Shown here piece after piece: positions 10,109 to 21,591 of a stretch of 64,000 nucleotides of DNA; within the stretch, counting starts at the first letter, position 1, and each line of letters opens with the position of its first letter. The position numbers were made by a program, and so were the translations under genes. Source of the stretch: Wolfiporia cocos (lineage: Eukaryota > Basidiomycota > Agaricomycetes > Polyporales > Phaeolaceae); NCBI GenBank assembly GCA_029448655.1, contig JACCLO010000014.1, positions 1,302,001 through 1,366,000 on the forward strand, written 5' to 3'. The notes beneath the pieces were generated by a model. That model was not told the origin of the DNA. It saw nothing but the letters and a program-made list of their open reading frames with translations, and ran no database searches.

Positions 10109-12145
10109 TCAGAACTTCCACCCGCCGCAAAGGCTCATCAAGTTACCGGGGTCATACTGAGCCTTTATCTCCGCCAGCCGCGCCACATTGTTACCATACA
10201 TCCTCTCCAGCGGCGTAGTGTAGATCGCGTAATTGGGGTATCTTGGCGCATTAGCGACGTCCTGGCCATCCTCGACTGCGAACTGCGTGAGGAAGCTCGC
10301 GCTCTCTTGCATTGCCTGGCTCACGAGCGCGTCCGATGCCGGAAGCGAGTATGCGTAGTAGATGTTGAGCGGCAAGACACCCTGTGCGCGCGTCGGCGGC
10401 CAAGCGGACGCGTTGCCGTGCGAGAAAACACCGGGCAGGAACGGCTCGACGTCGTAGCTGATGAAGAGGCTTGGGACGTCTACCGCGAGTGTGGACGACC
10501 AGAACTGGTACGCGTCAGGCGGACCGAGTGTGCGAATGTCCAGAAGAACTTACCTCAGTCTCGTTGACGATGGCATCCATGATGCTCGGTGTAATCGCAT
10601 AGAGCGATACTGTGTTGAAGTACCCACTGAGACGTGTAGGTGGTCGGTTAGTGTTAGTGTCATGCTGTCGGTGCACTCACCGGAGACCCGTTGTGGCATT
10701 ACTGGGCGCACTGAGCACGAGGGACAAGAACGACCGCGTTGAGATGTCCTGGTCGATGGCTGGGATTGCCATGAACTCGTCAAATATCCCATCGGGTGGC
10801 GATGGGCCGTCATAGAAAATGTTGACCTCTATTGTAGTCTGCAACAGCGCGTCAAAGATATATCGCTATACAACTTTGGGATGACGTGAACGTACGACAC
10901 CAAGTAACCAGTTGAATGTGGTAATGATCGATGCCTTGGGATCGGTGACATTGGCGTAAAAATTCGACGTAGCGTTCTTGATCGCATCCACCTCGCCCAC
11001 GGTGATTATCGAGCCACCCTGTCAGGACAAATGGTTATTTAAAAATGATAGTCTTCAGCGTTTTGTGAGCACACCATGACTTACCCAGACGTGACCTTGC
11101 GGATACGTTTGCAGTACGAATTGCGTGACGATACCCTGCGCGCATCATTGTAATCTATCACGGTCTACCATACTTGCCACCTACATAATTGTTGAAGCCA
11201 CCCTGAATGATAACGATGGACATTGGCAAATCCCAATACCCGAAGCAAGACGCTCATTGCACACCTTCAATGCCCAGAACAGGTCCGCGTTGGACGCGGT
11301 CACATTGGTAACGGTCCCATTCGGCAGTACGAGCTCGAACGCCTGCACCGTATCCACCGTCAAGCCATACTGATTCGACAGGAACGAATATCCTGCGCAC
11401 GACCATCAGCGATCATACACCACGATGCGCAGCGCCACACACCTCCGCCAAGCGTAAAGCCTGCAACGCCCACGCCGGTGACGCGCCCGCCGACAACGTT
11501 AACCCCGTACGGCTCGAGCGCGGCGTACACGTCGTCCCACACGAGGCCCGTCCCGATCGTCGCCGTACCCGCACTCGCGTCGTACGTCACGCCGCTGAAG
11601 CGCGCCATCGCGATCTGCACGCCGGGCGTCGACGAGAAACCCGGGTTCGACGCGTGCCCTCCGCCCTTCACCTGCGTCACACATATGTAGCTGCATGCAC
11701 GGCGGCGCATGGAGGGTACGTACCGCAAAAGACGTGTTTGTCGAGCCCAGGATCTGCAGCTAGGAATGGTGAGGGGGGTGTAGATGCATAGAGGATCATG
11801 TCTTACTATTGTGCCGACATCCTCCGCCGTGCCTGGCTCAACGGAACACGTCGATACTTGTGAGCTTGACGAGATGTAATGCTCGATATCCTCCTCGAAG
11901 TAATATTCCACTGAAGTCGCACGTCCTGCATCAGTAATTTGCATCCAAACGGAGCACACAGACTACGCACGGGGCCAAAACACCGCAGATGCCGAAGAGA
12001 TCGCCGATGCAATATCCTCGCACACGGAGGATGCATCCCTGCTCTGTATTCTCGTGTCTGCAGCGCCGAGTGTGGCAAAGAGCGCTAGCGCGGAGAGGGA
12101 AAGGAGCCACAGTGGTGCAGCAGGCTGGCAGGTGTGCGCGCGCAT
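10109..12145 (-). CDS. Secreted FAD-linked oxidoreductase, berberine-bridge-enzyme-like
   Basis: Extracellular flavin oxidase of the PCMH-type FAD family with a BBE C-terminus. The start chosen at 12145 begins MRAHTC and is followed by a hydrophobic signal peptide (APLWLLSLSALALFATLGA). In order: 'YYFEEDIEHYISSSSQVSTC', 'LQILGSTNTSFA' spliced to 'VKGGGHASNPGFSSTPGVQI' (the His is the expected 8-alpha FAD linkage), 'VVGGRVTGVGVAGFTLGGG' spliced to 'YSFLSNQYGLTVDTVQAFEL', 'NADLFWALK', and the C-terminal 'YGNNVARLAEIKAQYDPGNL' before GGWKF. The second covalent Cys of bicovalent BBE enzymes ('C..VGVGG') is absent, so FAD is probably linked once. Many short introns. Substrate unknown; fungal relatives oxidise oligosaccharides or secondary metabolites. 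Confidence 0.85.
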
Positions 12146-13481
12146 CTCAGATACCGAGGAAATGTCACAATGAAGCAGGCGCATCGGCCGCCTGTGCGCT
12201 GCGCCGGAAGATGTGAGAGACGAGACGGACTCTGTCAATCAATAGCGAAACACGACTGGCTCGGCGGCCTATTTATGCGGCACCTCATCAGGGCACGGAT
12301 GTGGGTGTCCTGCGTTCGCACGCACGCATGGCACACGACCATCACATCGGGACTACAGAGCGGACCTTGCGCCGGAAATAGGCTGTTCGGTGCATTGCCT
12401 TGCAAGGGGGTGTTCTATGGATACCGAGAGCGACGCGTGCCTCCGGCAGCGGACACAGTGGTGCTATCGAGTCTCCCTCGTGATGCTTGACGCGTCGCCA
12501 TGGGCTGCGGGGTGTAGAGGAGTTCCAAAAGTCAAAAGCCTCCTGGCTGTGGCACAGATCGCGACGCATGAGCCGTGACGAAATGCGTGCCCCTATTATC
12601 CAAGGTCCAGACATTTATGTGTCTAGTCTAACTTCTATGAGAGACGTCTGTGCTCCAGGGTGAAGCCCGCGGGTGGGAAGGGAAGGGAAGACGCACCACT
12701 ACGCATGTAAATACGCTCGTGGAAGCCATGTTACAGGCTCAGATTCGCCGAGTGCTCTGCGGCGAGCACGACAATCTCTAGTCTCAGCTTCCTAAACAAA
12801 ACACAACTGCCATGACGTACAGGTAGGAGCACTTCAGGTGCCGCAGACTTTCCGTCCCTGCGGCATGCCGTGAGTAGCGCACAACGATATATTGTCAGGT
12901 AAGCACCTGTGAGCAAATTGTGCACGCAGCTGCACAACAGTAACGGGGCCGTGTTGTGAGTAAGCATCGAGCTATTCGCTGAGCTGACTTACGACAATGG
13001 TGTTTCCACCTGGTCCGTCTGTGTGCTTGCGAAGCGCTTTCAGGATCGTCGGATCAGACGCTGTCCACATCCCGCTTAGGATCGGTACCAGATTGCAGCA
13101 GGGCCACGCGTAACAATGCCGTACAAAAAGCCTTTGCGCATGTGAGAGCTGACACAGAAAAGCGCCCACACATCATGTTGCGAACCCGTGAATTGATCGG
13201 AGTCAACCACAGAGGAAATTACCGTAGGTAAGGCCACCTAAAATCCTCACTCCATACGATGCTTTCCCATGACCGCCCTACCAGCAAAGTGCAAAGCAAT
13301 CGCAACACCCCATCAGTCGCCGCGACTCACCGCAGGTACACTGGCGAAAATGTATGTATAGACCAGGAAGAATGAACAGCAATATGCGGGACATGCATCA
13401 AGGAGGTGTGGTGTACATGTAGCGGTAGCGGTAGTGGTTTTGAAATACCCCCCCAGTAGCACGATGACCGGACGCGTGCGC
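12146..13481. other. Intergenic, 1.34 kb, no supported gene
   Basis: Separates the FAD oxidase start from the eL27 stop. A minus-strand frame at 12972..13169 ('SDPTILKALRKHTDGPGGNT') has coding-like composition and might be one exon of a small unrecognised gene, but I could not connect it to others. Confidence 0.35.
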
Positions 13482-14108
13482 CTAGAACTGTAAGCGACCA
13501 GTGAGCGATATGTGCTGTTCATCGAGTGGTGTGATGGGCGTACTCGGAGGGCCTGGAAGAACCACTTGTTCTTTCCAGCCTTGTAGCGGTCCTCGAGCTG
13601 CTTCTTGATCTCCTTCTTGGAGTTCTCCCGTTGTGAAGGTTCCTGGAAGGTCTCCGCCGCGACAATGCCCTTGAGGCCCTCAAGCTCGAGCGCGTACCGG
13701 GTGGGGAAGAGGTGCGAGTAGTTGACCACCTTGACGCATCGCTCGTCAAGCCATAATTCTACGACTAACTCCGGTTGAGCATACCTTAATGAAGGGTTTG
13801 ACCTTGCTCCTCCGCGCCACCTTCTTCGTACCCATCCGCTTCGTCACCTTCAGCGGGTAGCGCTCGACGCCAGCAACGATCGCATGGGGGTACGGCCGGT
13901 CCTTAGTACCCTCATCGTTCTGCTTGATGATGACAACCTTCTTGCCGGCCTGGCGGCCCTGGAGGACGATCGCGACCTGACTAGCTAGTCAACGCGGGTA
14001 GCCACTAGCACCACATAACCCTCACTTTTCCGGGCTTGTAGACTGTTCATTCGTTCGTTCAGCATTCCCCCATACTTTCGAGCAGCATTCCGACATACCT
14101 CGGGGCAT
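13482..14108 (-). CDS. RPL27: 60S ribosomal protein eL27
   Basis: Component of the large cytosolic ribosomal subunit. Five exons, complement(join(13482..13487,13544..13729,13785..13976,14026..14042,14099..14108)), give exactly 136 aa, the normal length. The protein begins MPRVYKPGK, continues '[20 protein letters not shown]', '[17 protein letters not shown]', 'SKVKPFIK', '[20 protein letters not shown]' and ends '[13 protein letters not shown]'. The first two exons are only 10 and 17 nt, and the last exon is 6 nt, coding just Phe plus TAG. The four introns are 49-56 nt. The intron-rich 5' end is typical of fungal ribosomal protein genes and is why simple open-frame calls miss both ends. Confidence 0.95.
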
Positions 14109-15281
14109 CTTGAGGTGTTAGGGGAACGGGGAGGGACCGAGATTCTTACCGTGATTGGTGTACGTGACTTGCTAGGCGCGCGCCGATTGCCCGCAGCCAC
14201 CCGGCCATTGCCGAAGTGCGACTGTATAGATCCTGAATGTGGCCTGCGTATTCACACGGTAACGATTCGTTTCACTCCGTACTAATCGAATCCTTGTCAA
14301 GTTTGCGCTTAGTCGCAGTTTGCTCGAAGTTGTTGAGCTATTGGTCTGCCGTGCTTTCATACCACGCATCTCTGGCTCTTGGGAATTGCACGACTGCGCG
14401 AAATGTTGCAGTCAGGACCAAGTTAATTTGTTGTCTACGTGTTCATCATGGCTACAAGGGCTTGGAGATCCGCTAGGCGCATTGGACCCTCATCTCGCGA
14501 CGATAGAAGGCAGGTAGTTTTCTCAGCACGGTCTGCTCACACGTTATCTGTGTTTATACTCCCGTATTGTACGGTTGCACGCAAAGTGTATAGCAGTCTT
14601 GCACGGCTTGTGTGATCGCCTCATACAGCACAACCGAGGTAATCGCAGATATAACGATTTTACCGTACATACAATGCAGCTATCCCAAGACGCACTGTGA
14701 TAAGGTCTGACACGCAACGGTGCGCAGATGGACAATTGATCTCCTGGGGTTGAGGTTCTAAGTTTGACATAACTCACCTGTTCCTCCAAAAGCCCAGCCC
14801 TGAAGCATTCATTCGTGCACGATATATCTCAAGACCTGCTTGCGATGTGTTACCAAGCGTTCCTTTTCTCCCCTCTTCAATGCAGCGCTATCTGCTTTTC
14901 AGTCGCCCGTCCCTCTGCTCTTCGCTCCTGTTAACCCCGCAAGGGACATCTGCACTGACACCACATGCTGCTGACTCGGACGTGGATAGGCTATGAGTCG
15001 ACAAAGATCGCAAGCCCGACAATGACTACGATCGCACCACTCCTGAGCTAAGCTCGTTGAAAAGATGTTGTTGTCAGGCGGTGGCTGCCTCGGCACGCGT
15101 GTGGTGGACGTAGACGCGCGCCCCAAGTAGGTGCTCGAGGGCCATCGGACAAAGCGTGATCGTGCCCATTGACGAGGTGTGTGAGCGTTAGTTTTCGATA
15201 TGGAGTGAGACTGAGTGGCTGCAGCATTGTCATAGGTCAATGCAACGGTATGTTAGCGGTCTTGTAAGTGCAAATTGCGAG
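14109..15281. other. Intergenic, 1.17 kb
   Basis: Upstream region of eL27 and flank of the ATPase relic. No supported gene or repeat seen. Confidence 0.35.
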
Positions 15282-15637
15282 ATGAGTATACGGCACGTGA
15301 AGTCTTACCGCGGGATCCTTTTCTTGACCCCGAACCGGATCAAGGCGTTCGACGAGGAATTCTTGTCTCGCACTCAAGTCGCTCTCCACCTCACGCACTT
15401 CTTCGAAGAGGCAAAAGTTCAGGGGCGGCCCGCGCTCCTGCTGAGTACCGGCATGGCAGAGAGTGACATGGACGATGCCATGGTGAATGTACTAGCGGAG
15501 CAAGAGATTAACAGCTGCAGATTAAGAACGTAACGCCCTCACTTGTGGTGATCAGGAGCGAGAGGCTTAGATTATCGCACCTTTTCGATGCGATGGAGGC
15601 GTTTGCGGAGGAGTTCGTTGCAGCGTCTTCGCAGTGA
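15282..15637 (+). pseudogene. Relic of an AAA+ ATPase, C-terminal half of the ATPase core
   Basis: The frame reads 'KSYRGILFLTPNRIKAFDEE' then FLSRTQVALHL, which matches the beta4/sensor-1 to arginine-finger region of fungal AAA+ ATPases ('GILFLTxNRVxxFDEAFxSR'). It then reads 'LAEQEINSC', after which a 1-2 nt frame disturbance is needed to continue as QIKNV and, further on, 'LFDAMEAFAEEFVAA' before a TGA at 15635. Walker A and Walker B are not found upstream, and there is no start codon with context. Known families of this type are large and amplified in mushrooms, often as broken copies. I infer a decayed duplicate; the same strand upstream shows nothing to complete it. Confidence 0.6.
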
Positions 15638-16669
15638 TCAGGTCAAGTCATGGTGTAGTCTTCACTCTTATAACAATAGGCAAATACCGATTACATTATC
15701 TGGACCTGTATTCGACAGTCCGCGTGTGGTTCATACCGCAAATCCTGCTGCGACTGGATCCCATGGGCATCGCTCATCCGTTACTGAGGTTTTGTGATGC
15801 TCATAAGTATTTATTTGCCTCTGCATTGATTGACAGACCTCAATCACTCAGAGGTTCAGCACCCCGGTGCCCTGGTTAGTCGCCCTGGCGAATTTATGAC
15901 TAAATCTATCGATCCGCAACAATGGGTCCGGATGCGAACATCTGTCTCTGAATGTTCTAATCATACTTTGTGCCAAGAACCGTTTATTGCTGATCTTATG
16001 ACCATTAGTGGCAAGTGTATTTAGTGAATGATTCTGCTGCTAATTCGCTGATGTCGAAAAGTTTAGTATGTAGGGAATCACATCAGTGTATGAGCGCACT
16101 TTGTACAGTCTGGATACCGCAAACTTGAATATCAGTAAGGTAGATTAATCACAGGGAATGCTAATAAAAAGATGAAGCTGCGAGGATTCTGGCAGGTACG
16201 CTTTCACTGCCCGTGGCCGACAGTCATCACGGCATTGACCATCGATGGACTAAATTAGAATCTATGAGCTAGAGCGTGGCTTTCATCTCCACTGGGCAGC
16301 TTCGCTGCTCACGAGGTATGTACCACGTTTCGCTAGATATGTTATCACGAGTTCACGACTCGCTATTCACGGCGTCTTCTCGCAAGTCTCGCCTGGGTTT
16401 GTATTTGCAGCCACAGCAAGTCGTCATAAACGCCACTCGTCCCATCAACACGTGTGCACTATGGCCTCAGTCCACGCCTTTGCAATGTGTTGCGATGAAT
16501 GTGCGTCCGGGTACCTGCGGTCTACCAAGACATCTGCGAGATACAAGAACATCGATCTGCTACGAATGCGATTGCTCTATCCCACGTTCTATCCGGCCAT
16601 GTTGGGCCCGTGCACACACTGTCCGTGCAACAGGCCTAGGTACCCGTTGTTGTGACCTCTCCTATTGCA
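15638..16669. other. Intergenic, 1.03 kb
   Basis: AT-richer segment between the ATPase relic and the coiled-coil gene. It should contain the promoter of the latter; no gene recognised. Confidence 0.35.
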
Positions 16670-19160
16670 ATGCCGGTGCCTATCGACGCTGTATCCCCAG
16701 CATCCTCTCCCCGTATCCTCGATGAGGTGGGCCGGTAAGTGTTGAGCTGCCTCCGGTTTCCCAACGGTCCGGGCTGAAACGGTGCCACCGATGATTCAAT
16801 CTGTAGGACTGAATTCCCGTTCCCGGATATGGACGCAAAGCGTTCATCTTCGAGCGACACCCTCCCATCCGCACCAGGGAGCTGGTGCAGCAGCTCGCGC
16901 ACCAAGTCCGACTGCACGTCTCCGTCCCCTTCACCTTCCCGCGAGCGCTATGACAGCGATCGCGGGTTCTCCAGATCGACCAGCACAAGCCGCACGAAAT
17001 TCTTCGTGCGCCTCCTCTCGCGGGACGCGCGGGATCTCGCAGACACGCGTAGCCTGCTCGCCGCCACGACCACACGGCTCGCGGCAACCTCCGCCCAGCT
17101 CGCGTCAGAGACCGCGCGCGCAGATGGGATGCAGGCGCGTGTGCTTGAGCTAGTACGCCGTCTGCGTACCGCGCAGGCAGAGACTACGCGGGCGGAGACG
17201 GAGATTAGCATGTACAAGATGCGTTTGGCGGAGGCCGAGGGCGAATTGCAGTGGGCGCAGGAGACGCTTGACCGCGTGGAGCAAGAACGGGTAGAGGCCG
17301 AGGAGGCCGCGGAGAGGGCAAAAAGTGTGGCGCGAAAGTGGAGAGAGGAGGCGATTGGGGCACGGGCGAGAGAGGAGGGGAGGAGGGAGGGGTTCGGGGA
17401 AGGGTTGGCGAGGGCAAGGAATGGGGGATGGTATCAACCTGCACCGGAGAGGATCCGAGCTCAACCAGGATTCGGACGGAGGTCAGTGATTGTTGAGCAG
17501 GACACGGACAACGAGGGAGATGGGGATAGTGGCGGGGGCAGCGGCAGCCAACCGGATAGGATCATATCCATTGAGCGCTCTCCCCCTCAGCCGCGCAGGC
17601 TTTCGCGTCCACCGTCCAGGTGTGTTTCTAGCCGCGCATGACACATCTTGGATGTTGACGTTGAGCGTTCATCTATTCAGTATCGGCGGGAGCGTTGATA
17701 ATCCGAGTGGGACGCGCACAAGCGCCTCGCCTTCGCCCATCCGCATCCGCCCTCCACAATCCCCGCCTATTCCCGTATCTGCCCCAGGACCTGTATCACT
17801 CAGCGCCGCTGCAACTGGACTGCTCTCGAGTCACCCAATCTCGCCTCCGCCCTCAAATGCGCTCCCATTCGCGGACGCTGGGCATCCCTCTGCAGGCAAA
17901 AACAAGGATGTACAACATGAGCAGCCTGCGCGGCCCGTGCGTGCGCGCGACTTTGCCCATCCGACTACAGTCGAGGCGGTGCGACAGACAAGCGCCATAG
18001 ATGTGCCTATGTCTTTCACCCCGCAGTCACACGCCTCAACGAACATCTCCCAGTTCGACCTCCTTTCAAGACATGAGACTGACGGGCGGAGTCACGGAAG
18101 CAGCATGCATCTTCAGGTCGACTCGCTACGGCAGATGATTGGCTCTCCGGCGTCCACAGAGTCGCAACCTCGAAGGAAGCGTCCTGCGCGTGTGGATGTG
18201 CGCGTATGTCATTCCGCTCACTGGAAAACGTACGAGTAGACTAAACTTTCTGGTGCGGCGGCAGGTGCTCTCGCCACGAGGACCTCGTCCGATGGACGAC
18301 CTATCTATGAATGCAGACCATCCTACTTCTAGTGACGCAGAGCCACCACATAACTTTCAGGTCGGAGAGAGTTCTTCAGGGAGTTCACCTGACCGGTTGT
18401 CCCACAAGCGGAACCGGAACAGCCTGCGGACGTCGACTGGCAGTGGTGTCCCAGAAATAGTTGTTGAGTCGCCTGTAAGCATTGCATCCGTCTCCGCTGC
18501 GGTTCATCACTGTTCTGACGAAAGCGTGTACGGCAGACGACAGCCTCTGCATCACGCACTCCCACAACGGCCACTGATTCGCGGCCACAAACGCACCTAC
18601 TTAGCCCGGAATACGCGCCTGTCTCCCTGCCGGAGTCGTACCAGGAGGACGCGACGAATACCCATGCATCCGGGCGCTCGTATGGCGGTACATTCAACCC
18701 AGGCGGTGAAGAGCAGGAAACGCTGCCCCCGTTACCCGATATCGGCCTCGCGACGACCGATGCCATATCCCTCCCCGCTCCCATGCTTCTGGAAGACGGG
18801 CATATGCCCCCCGGGTTTGTCCCATTCCCACCTCCTAGCCCGTATGTGGACACAGCAATCCCAGACAAGGCGACGAGTCCCCCTCCTTCCACTGTCCGCG
18901 CAGAGCGGGAGCAAAGACCGAAGCGGCCCGCGACCTATGCCACCGCGCCTGCCCCTCCGGGACTCGTCTATCCGGATTCGTTCGGCGCTGGGGAGGGGAG
19001 AGCCGGGCGAAGAGGCACGACGCCCATGCCCGCACCAGGATCGCCTCCATTATCGTCCGCGTCGTCGGGGAGCACCAACACTCGCAGACGGCGAGGGGAC
19101 GGTGTTGGTGGATACCTCTCACCGTTGTCACTGCGCGGATTTACGCCGCTTCGAGCTTGA
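16670..19160 (+). CDS. Coiled-coil protein with long disordered Ser/Pro-rich tail, function unknown
   Basis: Five exons, join(16670..16734,16807..17619,17681..18203,18265..18474,18537..19160), sum to 744 aa with every junction GT-AG and in frame. The start at 16670 (MPVPIDAVSPASSPRILDEV) is preferred over the internal Met at 16829 because its 65-nt exon splices in phase. A basic Ser-rich head precedes a roughly 150-residue heptad-type coiled coil rich in Arg, Ala and Glu, followed by the short 'AREEGRREGFGEGLARAR' motif that recurs in basidiomycete hypothetical proteins. The remaining 400 residues are Pro/Ser-rich and low complexity, ending 'YLSPLSLRGFTPLRA'. No catalytic domain seen. A cytoskeletal or scaffolding role is a guess. 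Confidence 0.75.
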
Positions 19161-19850
19161 TCTTACCGGAATAGTCACCAAGTCAAGCGGTCGGAGTTAT
19201 CCAATGGACTCAGAGAATCGACCGTTGTATCTGGAAGAGAAGGACTGATCCGGACTACACTGGCTGGCCCACACCATGTATCTCACATTGTATATCACTA
19301 CTCACTTGTTTGAATGTACTACCAAGTCTGTATGTACTATACATTCGACCAATCGCCCTGAGCGACAAAACTTGTAGCGAAAGTCGCGATTTCGTCAACA
19401 GCGTGACATGTATCCTCCGAGAGCTGGAACTCAACGATGCTGCCGTTCCTAATTAATGTAATATAGCCGTGTGTGTTGTCTCATTGAGCTGAAGCGATAA
19501 AGGATATATGCTATGCTAACAACAGCGCTGGGCAGACAAAACTCGCGTCGACTCAACGCGTGCCTGTTCGCGGTCGTCACAGATCATGCAGTTTGTGACA
19601 TATCGCGTAGTATCGGCGACGCCATGACACCTAGTACTAGTAGGTTCACGAGAACGCCGTACTATCCAGCACCGCCGTGGCAGCGCAGAGCTAGCAGGTC
19701 TTTCCTTTGACTGGTATACTGTGCTGCTAGGCTGGGACATGTTATGTAAAATTCGATCTAGTCGACATGTCCGAGTTGTCGCCGCGTAGAGGGAGCCATA
19801 CAATCCAACCTATCAATTTGCTTCATAGATGAATTACAAACGCAGTAGAT
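19161..19850. other. Intergenic, 690 bp
   Basis: 3' flank of the coiled-coil gene and upstream flank of the 5S gene. No additional gene seen. Confidence 0.4.
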
Positions 19851-19968
19851 ATCCACGGCCATAGGACTCTGAAAACACCGCATCCCGTCCGATCTGCGCA
19901 GTTAAGCAGAGTGCCGCCCAGTTAGTACCACGGTGGGGGACCACGCGGGAATCCTGGGTGCTGTGGTT
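19851..19968 (+). rRNA. 5S ribosomal RNA
   Basis: The 118-nt segment starts ATCCACGGCCATAGGACTCT and ends GGTGCTGTGGTT, the canonical fungal 5S sequence. The 5' and 3' ends pair to form helix I. The internal RNA polymerase III control region (around AGTTAAGCAGAGTGCCGCCC and TAGTACCACGGTGGGGGACC) is intact, and a T-tract follows at once. There is no 18S, 5.8S or 28S sequence nearby, so this is a dispersed 5S gene rather than a copy in the main rDNA repeat. Confidence 0.96.
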
Positions 19969-19973
19969 TTTTT
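19967..19973 (+). terminator. RNA polymerase III T-tract terminator of the 5S gene
   Basis: A run of seven T residues directly at the 3' end of the 5S gene, the usual Pol III stop signal. It supports the copy being transcribable. Confidence 0.85.
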
Positions 19974-20203
19974 CTTCGTTTGCATACGTAGCTAGAATGT
20001 GCGTGCGTGCACGGTGAGAGACGAATCACTATCAACGCACTCATTGATTCGCGTCATTGAAATCTGGGCGTTCGGAGGCAAAGCAGTTGCTAAACATCTG
20101 CTTGGAAAGACTACATGTATTCTTTCATTGGCTACTGCCACCGCCCTATCCATCCATCCGGCGCCTACAGTCGACACTCCGTCCAGCACTCAGCAACCTA
20201 AAT

Positions 20204-21591
20204 TCAAACGAGGACATCAGCAAACACCGGGCGGTGATCACTCGCGAGGACGCCGTCGTCCGTCAACGACGTTCCAACTTTATACGCCTCCGCACTCCTG
20301 CGATCCACGTCGATCAGTCTCACGCCTCTCACCAGGTAACCAGATACTCACCACCCGCCGCTACTCCCGCCAAATACAAAGTCAATCCGCGTGTACACCG
20401 ACGGGTCGCCGGGGCGGTTGAACCCCGTGAACGTCGCATAGTCCCCCGCGACGCGCATGCGCGGCGTCTCCGCCATCAAGTCGCGCAGCACAAACCCGCG
20501 CGGGGCCTCCTCCCCGTCGTCTTCGTCCTCGCCTCCACGCCCCCCGTCGTTGCCGTCATCCTCGTCGTCGGGCACATGGTAGCGCTCCGCAAACGTCGCA
20601 TTAATGCGCACGGGCGCCCGGACGCCGGTCGCGATGCGGTACGCGCCCGCGTCCGCACCGTCTGCGGCGCTGTTGAAGTCGCCGGTGACGAAGACGGGCG
20701 CGTGCGTCGCGTGGGCGGCGAAGCGCGCGCGAGCGAGGAGGAGCGATGCGCCGAGCTGGCGCGCAGCCTCGGAGCGGTCGTCAAGGTGCGTGTTGATGAG
20801 CGTGAATGTGTGCGCGGACCCAGGGGCAGACTCGGGCGTGTATGCGAAGCGCGCGACCTCGCAGACGCGGTAGGAGCCCGCGGCAGGGTGTTTTGAGGGC
20901 GTGAAGGGATCGTCTCTGCGGGTGTGGCGCCGTCAGCGGTATGGGCTTACCCGAGGACAGAGGAACGCACGAGAGCCAGAAAGACTCGTGTTCGAGCAGC
21001 GTCAGCTCCGTCCTGCGTCAACGCGGTCAGTTTATGCGAATACGGCAGGAGTACGTCATACTTCTTGTAGAAGATGGGGCAGAACTCGCCCGCTTCTTTA
21101 CCATCGTCGCGTCCAACACCGAGCTATTTCCTGTATTAAAGAGATCTTCATCCGTGCCGCGACACATGACAACACGCTAACCCAAGCCCATTCGTCACCC
21201 AGCAGTTCAGCGAGGTCGTTCACCTGTCTGACGAGTGCCTCTTGAAAGCCTGCGGTCGTTCCCGTCAGTGCCAGCAGTACATCAGATGCTTGTCTTAAAG
21301 ACCTATGATAGTTGGCCGTTCGCTGAGCAGCTGCTGCGCGACTTTGATCCGCCTGGCGCTCCACGGCTGCTCGCCAGACTTGCCCAGGAATCGTGGCCGG
21401 AGGAGGGCACTTGGGAGCGCGTCCAGGGACTGCTTGACCGAGATGTGATCCGGCTGCGAGTCGTAGCGGAGATTCCACGACGCGATGCGCATCGGAACTT
21501 GCGGCTCGCCGGCGTACCAGTGAGAGATATATCCAGTCTTGATCCACACCACCAGCGACGTGAGGAGGAACGCGAGGTATCCTCTGAACAT
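20204..21591 (-). CDS. Endonuclease/exonuclease/phosphatase-fold protein with N-terminal signal or anchor
   Basis: Metal-dependent phosphodiesterase/phosphatase fold. The start at 21591 gives a hydrophobic N-terminus (MFRGYLAFLLTSLVVWI), so the product is probably secretory or membrane-anchored. EEP motifs in order: 'MRIASWNLRYD', the metal-binding Glu in QEAL, then after a splice 'GVGRDDGKEAGEFCPIFYK', 'FTLINTHLDDRSEAARQLGA', 'VFVTGDFNS', 'YTRIDFVFGGSSGGW' and, in the last exon, 'GVLASDHRPVFADVLV' before the TGA at 20204..20206. All catalytic Asp/Asn/His positions expected of the family are present. A low-complexity Asp/Glu/Gly loop (DDEDDGNDGGRGGEDEDDG) interrupts the fold. Four or more short introns. 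Substrate (nucleic acid, lipid or sugar phosphate) cannot be told. Confidence 0.82.

Noticed and set aside
12972..13169. Minus-strand open frame as a separate small gene
   Set aside because: Coding-like composition only over about 30 residues; no start, partner exon or recognised domain, so left as a note in the intergenic entry.
18139..19248. Single long plus-strand open frame (369 aa)
   Set aside because: Part of it is the frame of exon 4 of the coiled-coil gene, the rest runs through an intron and the wrong frame of exon 5.
20057..20896. 279-aa plus-strand open frame
   Set aside because: Antisense shadow of the EEP-fold gene, whose catalytic motifs lie on the minus strand.
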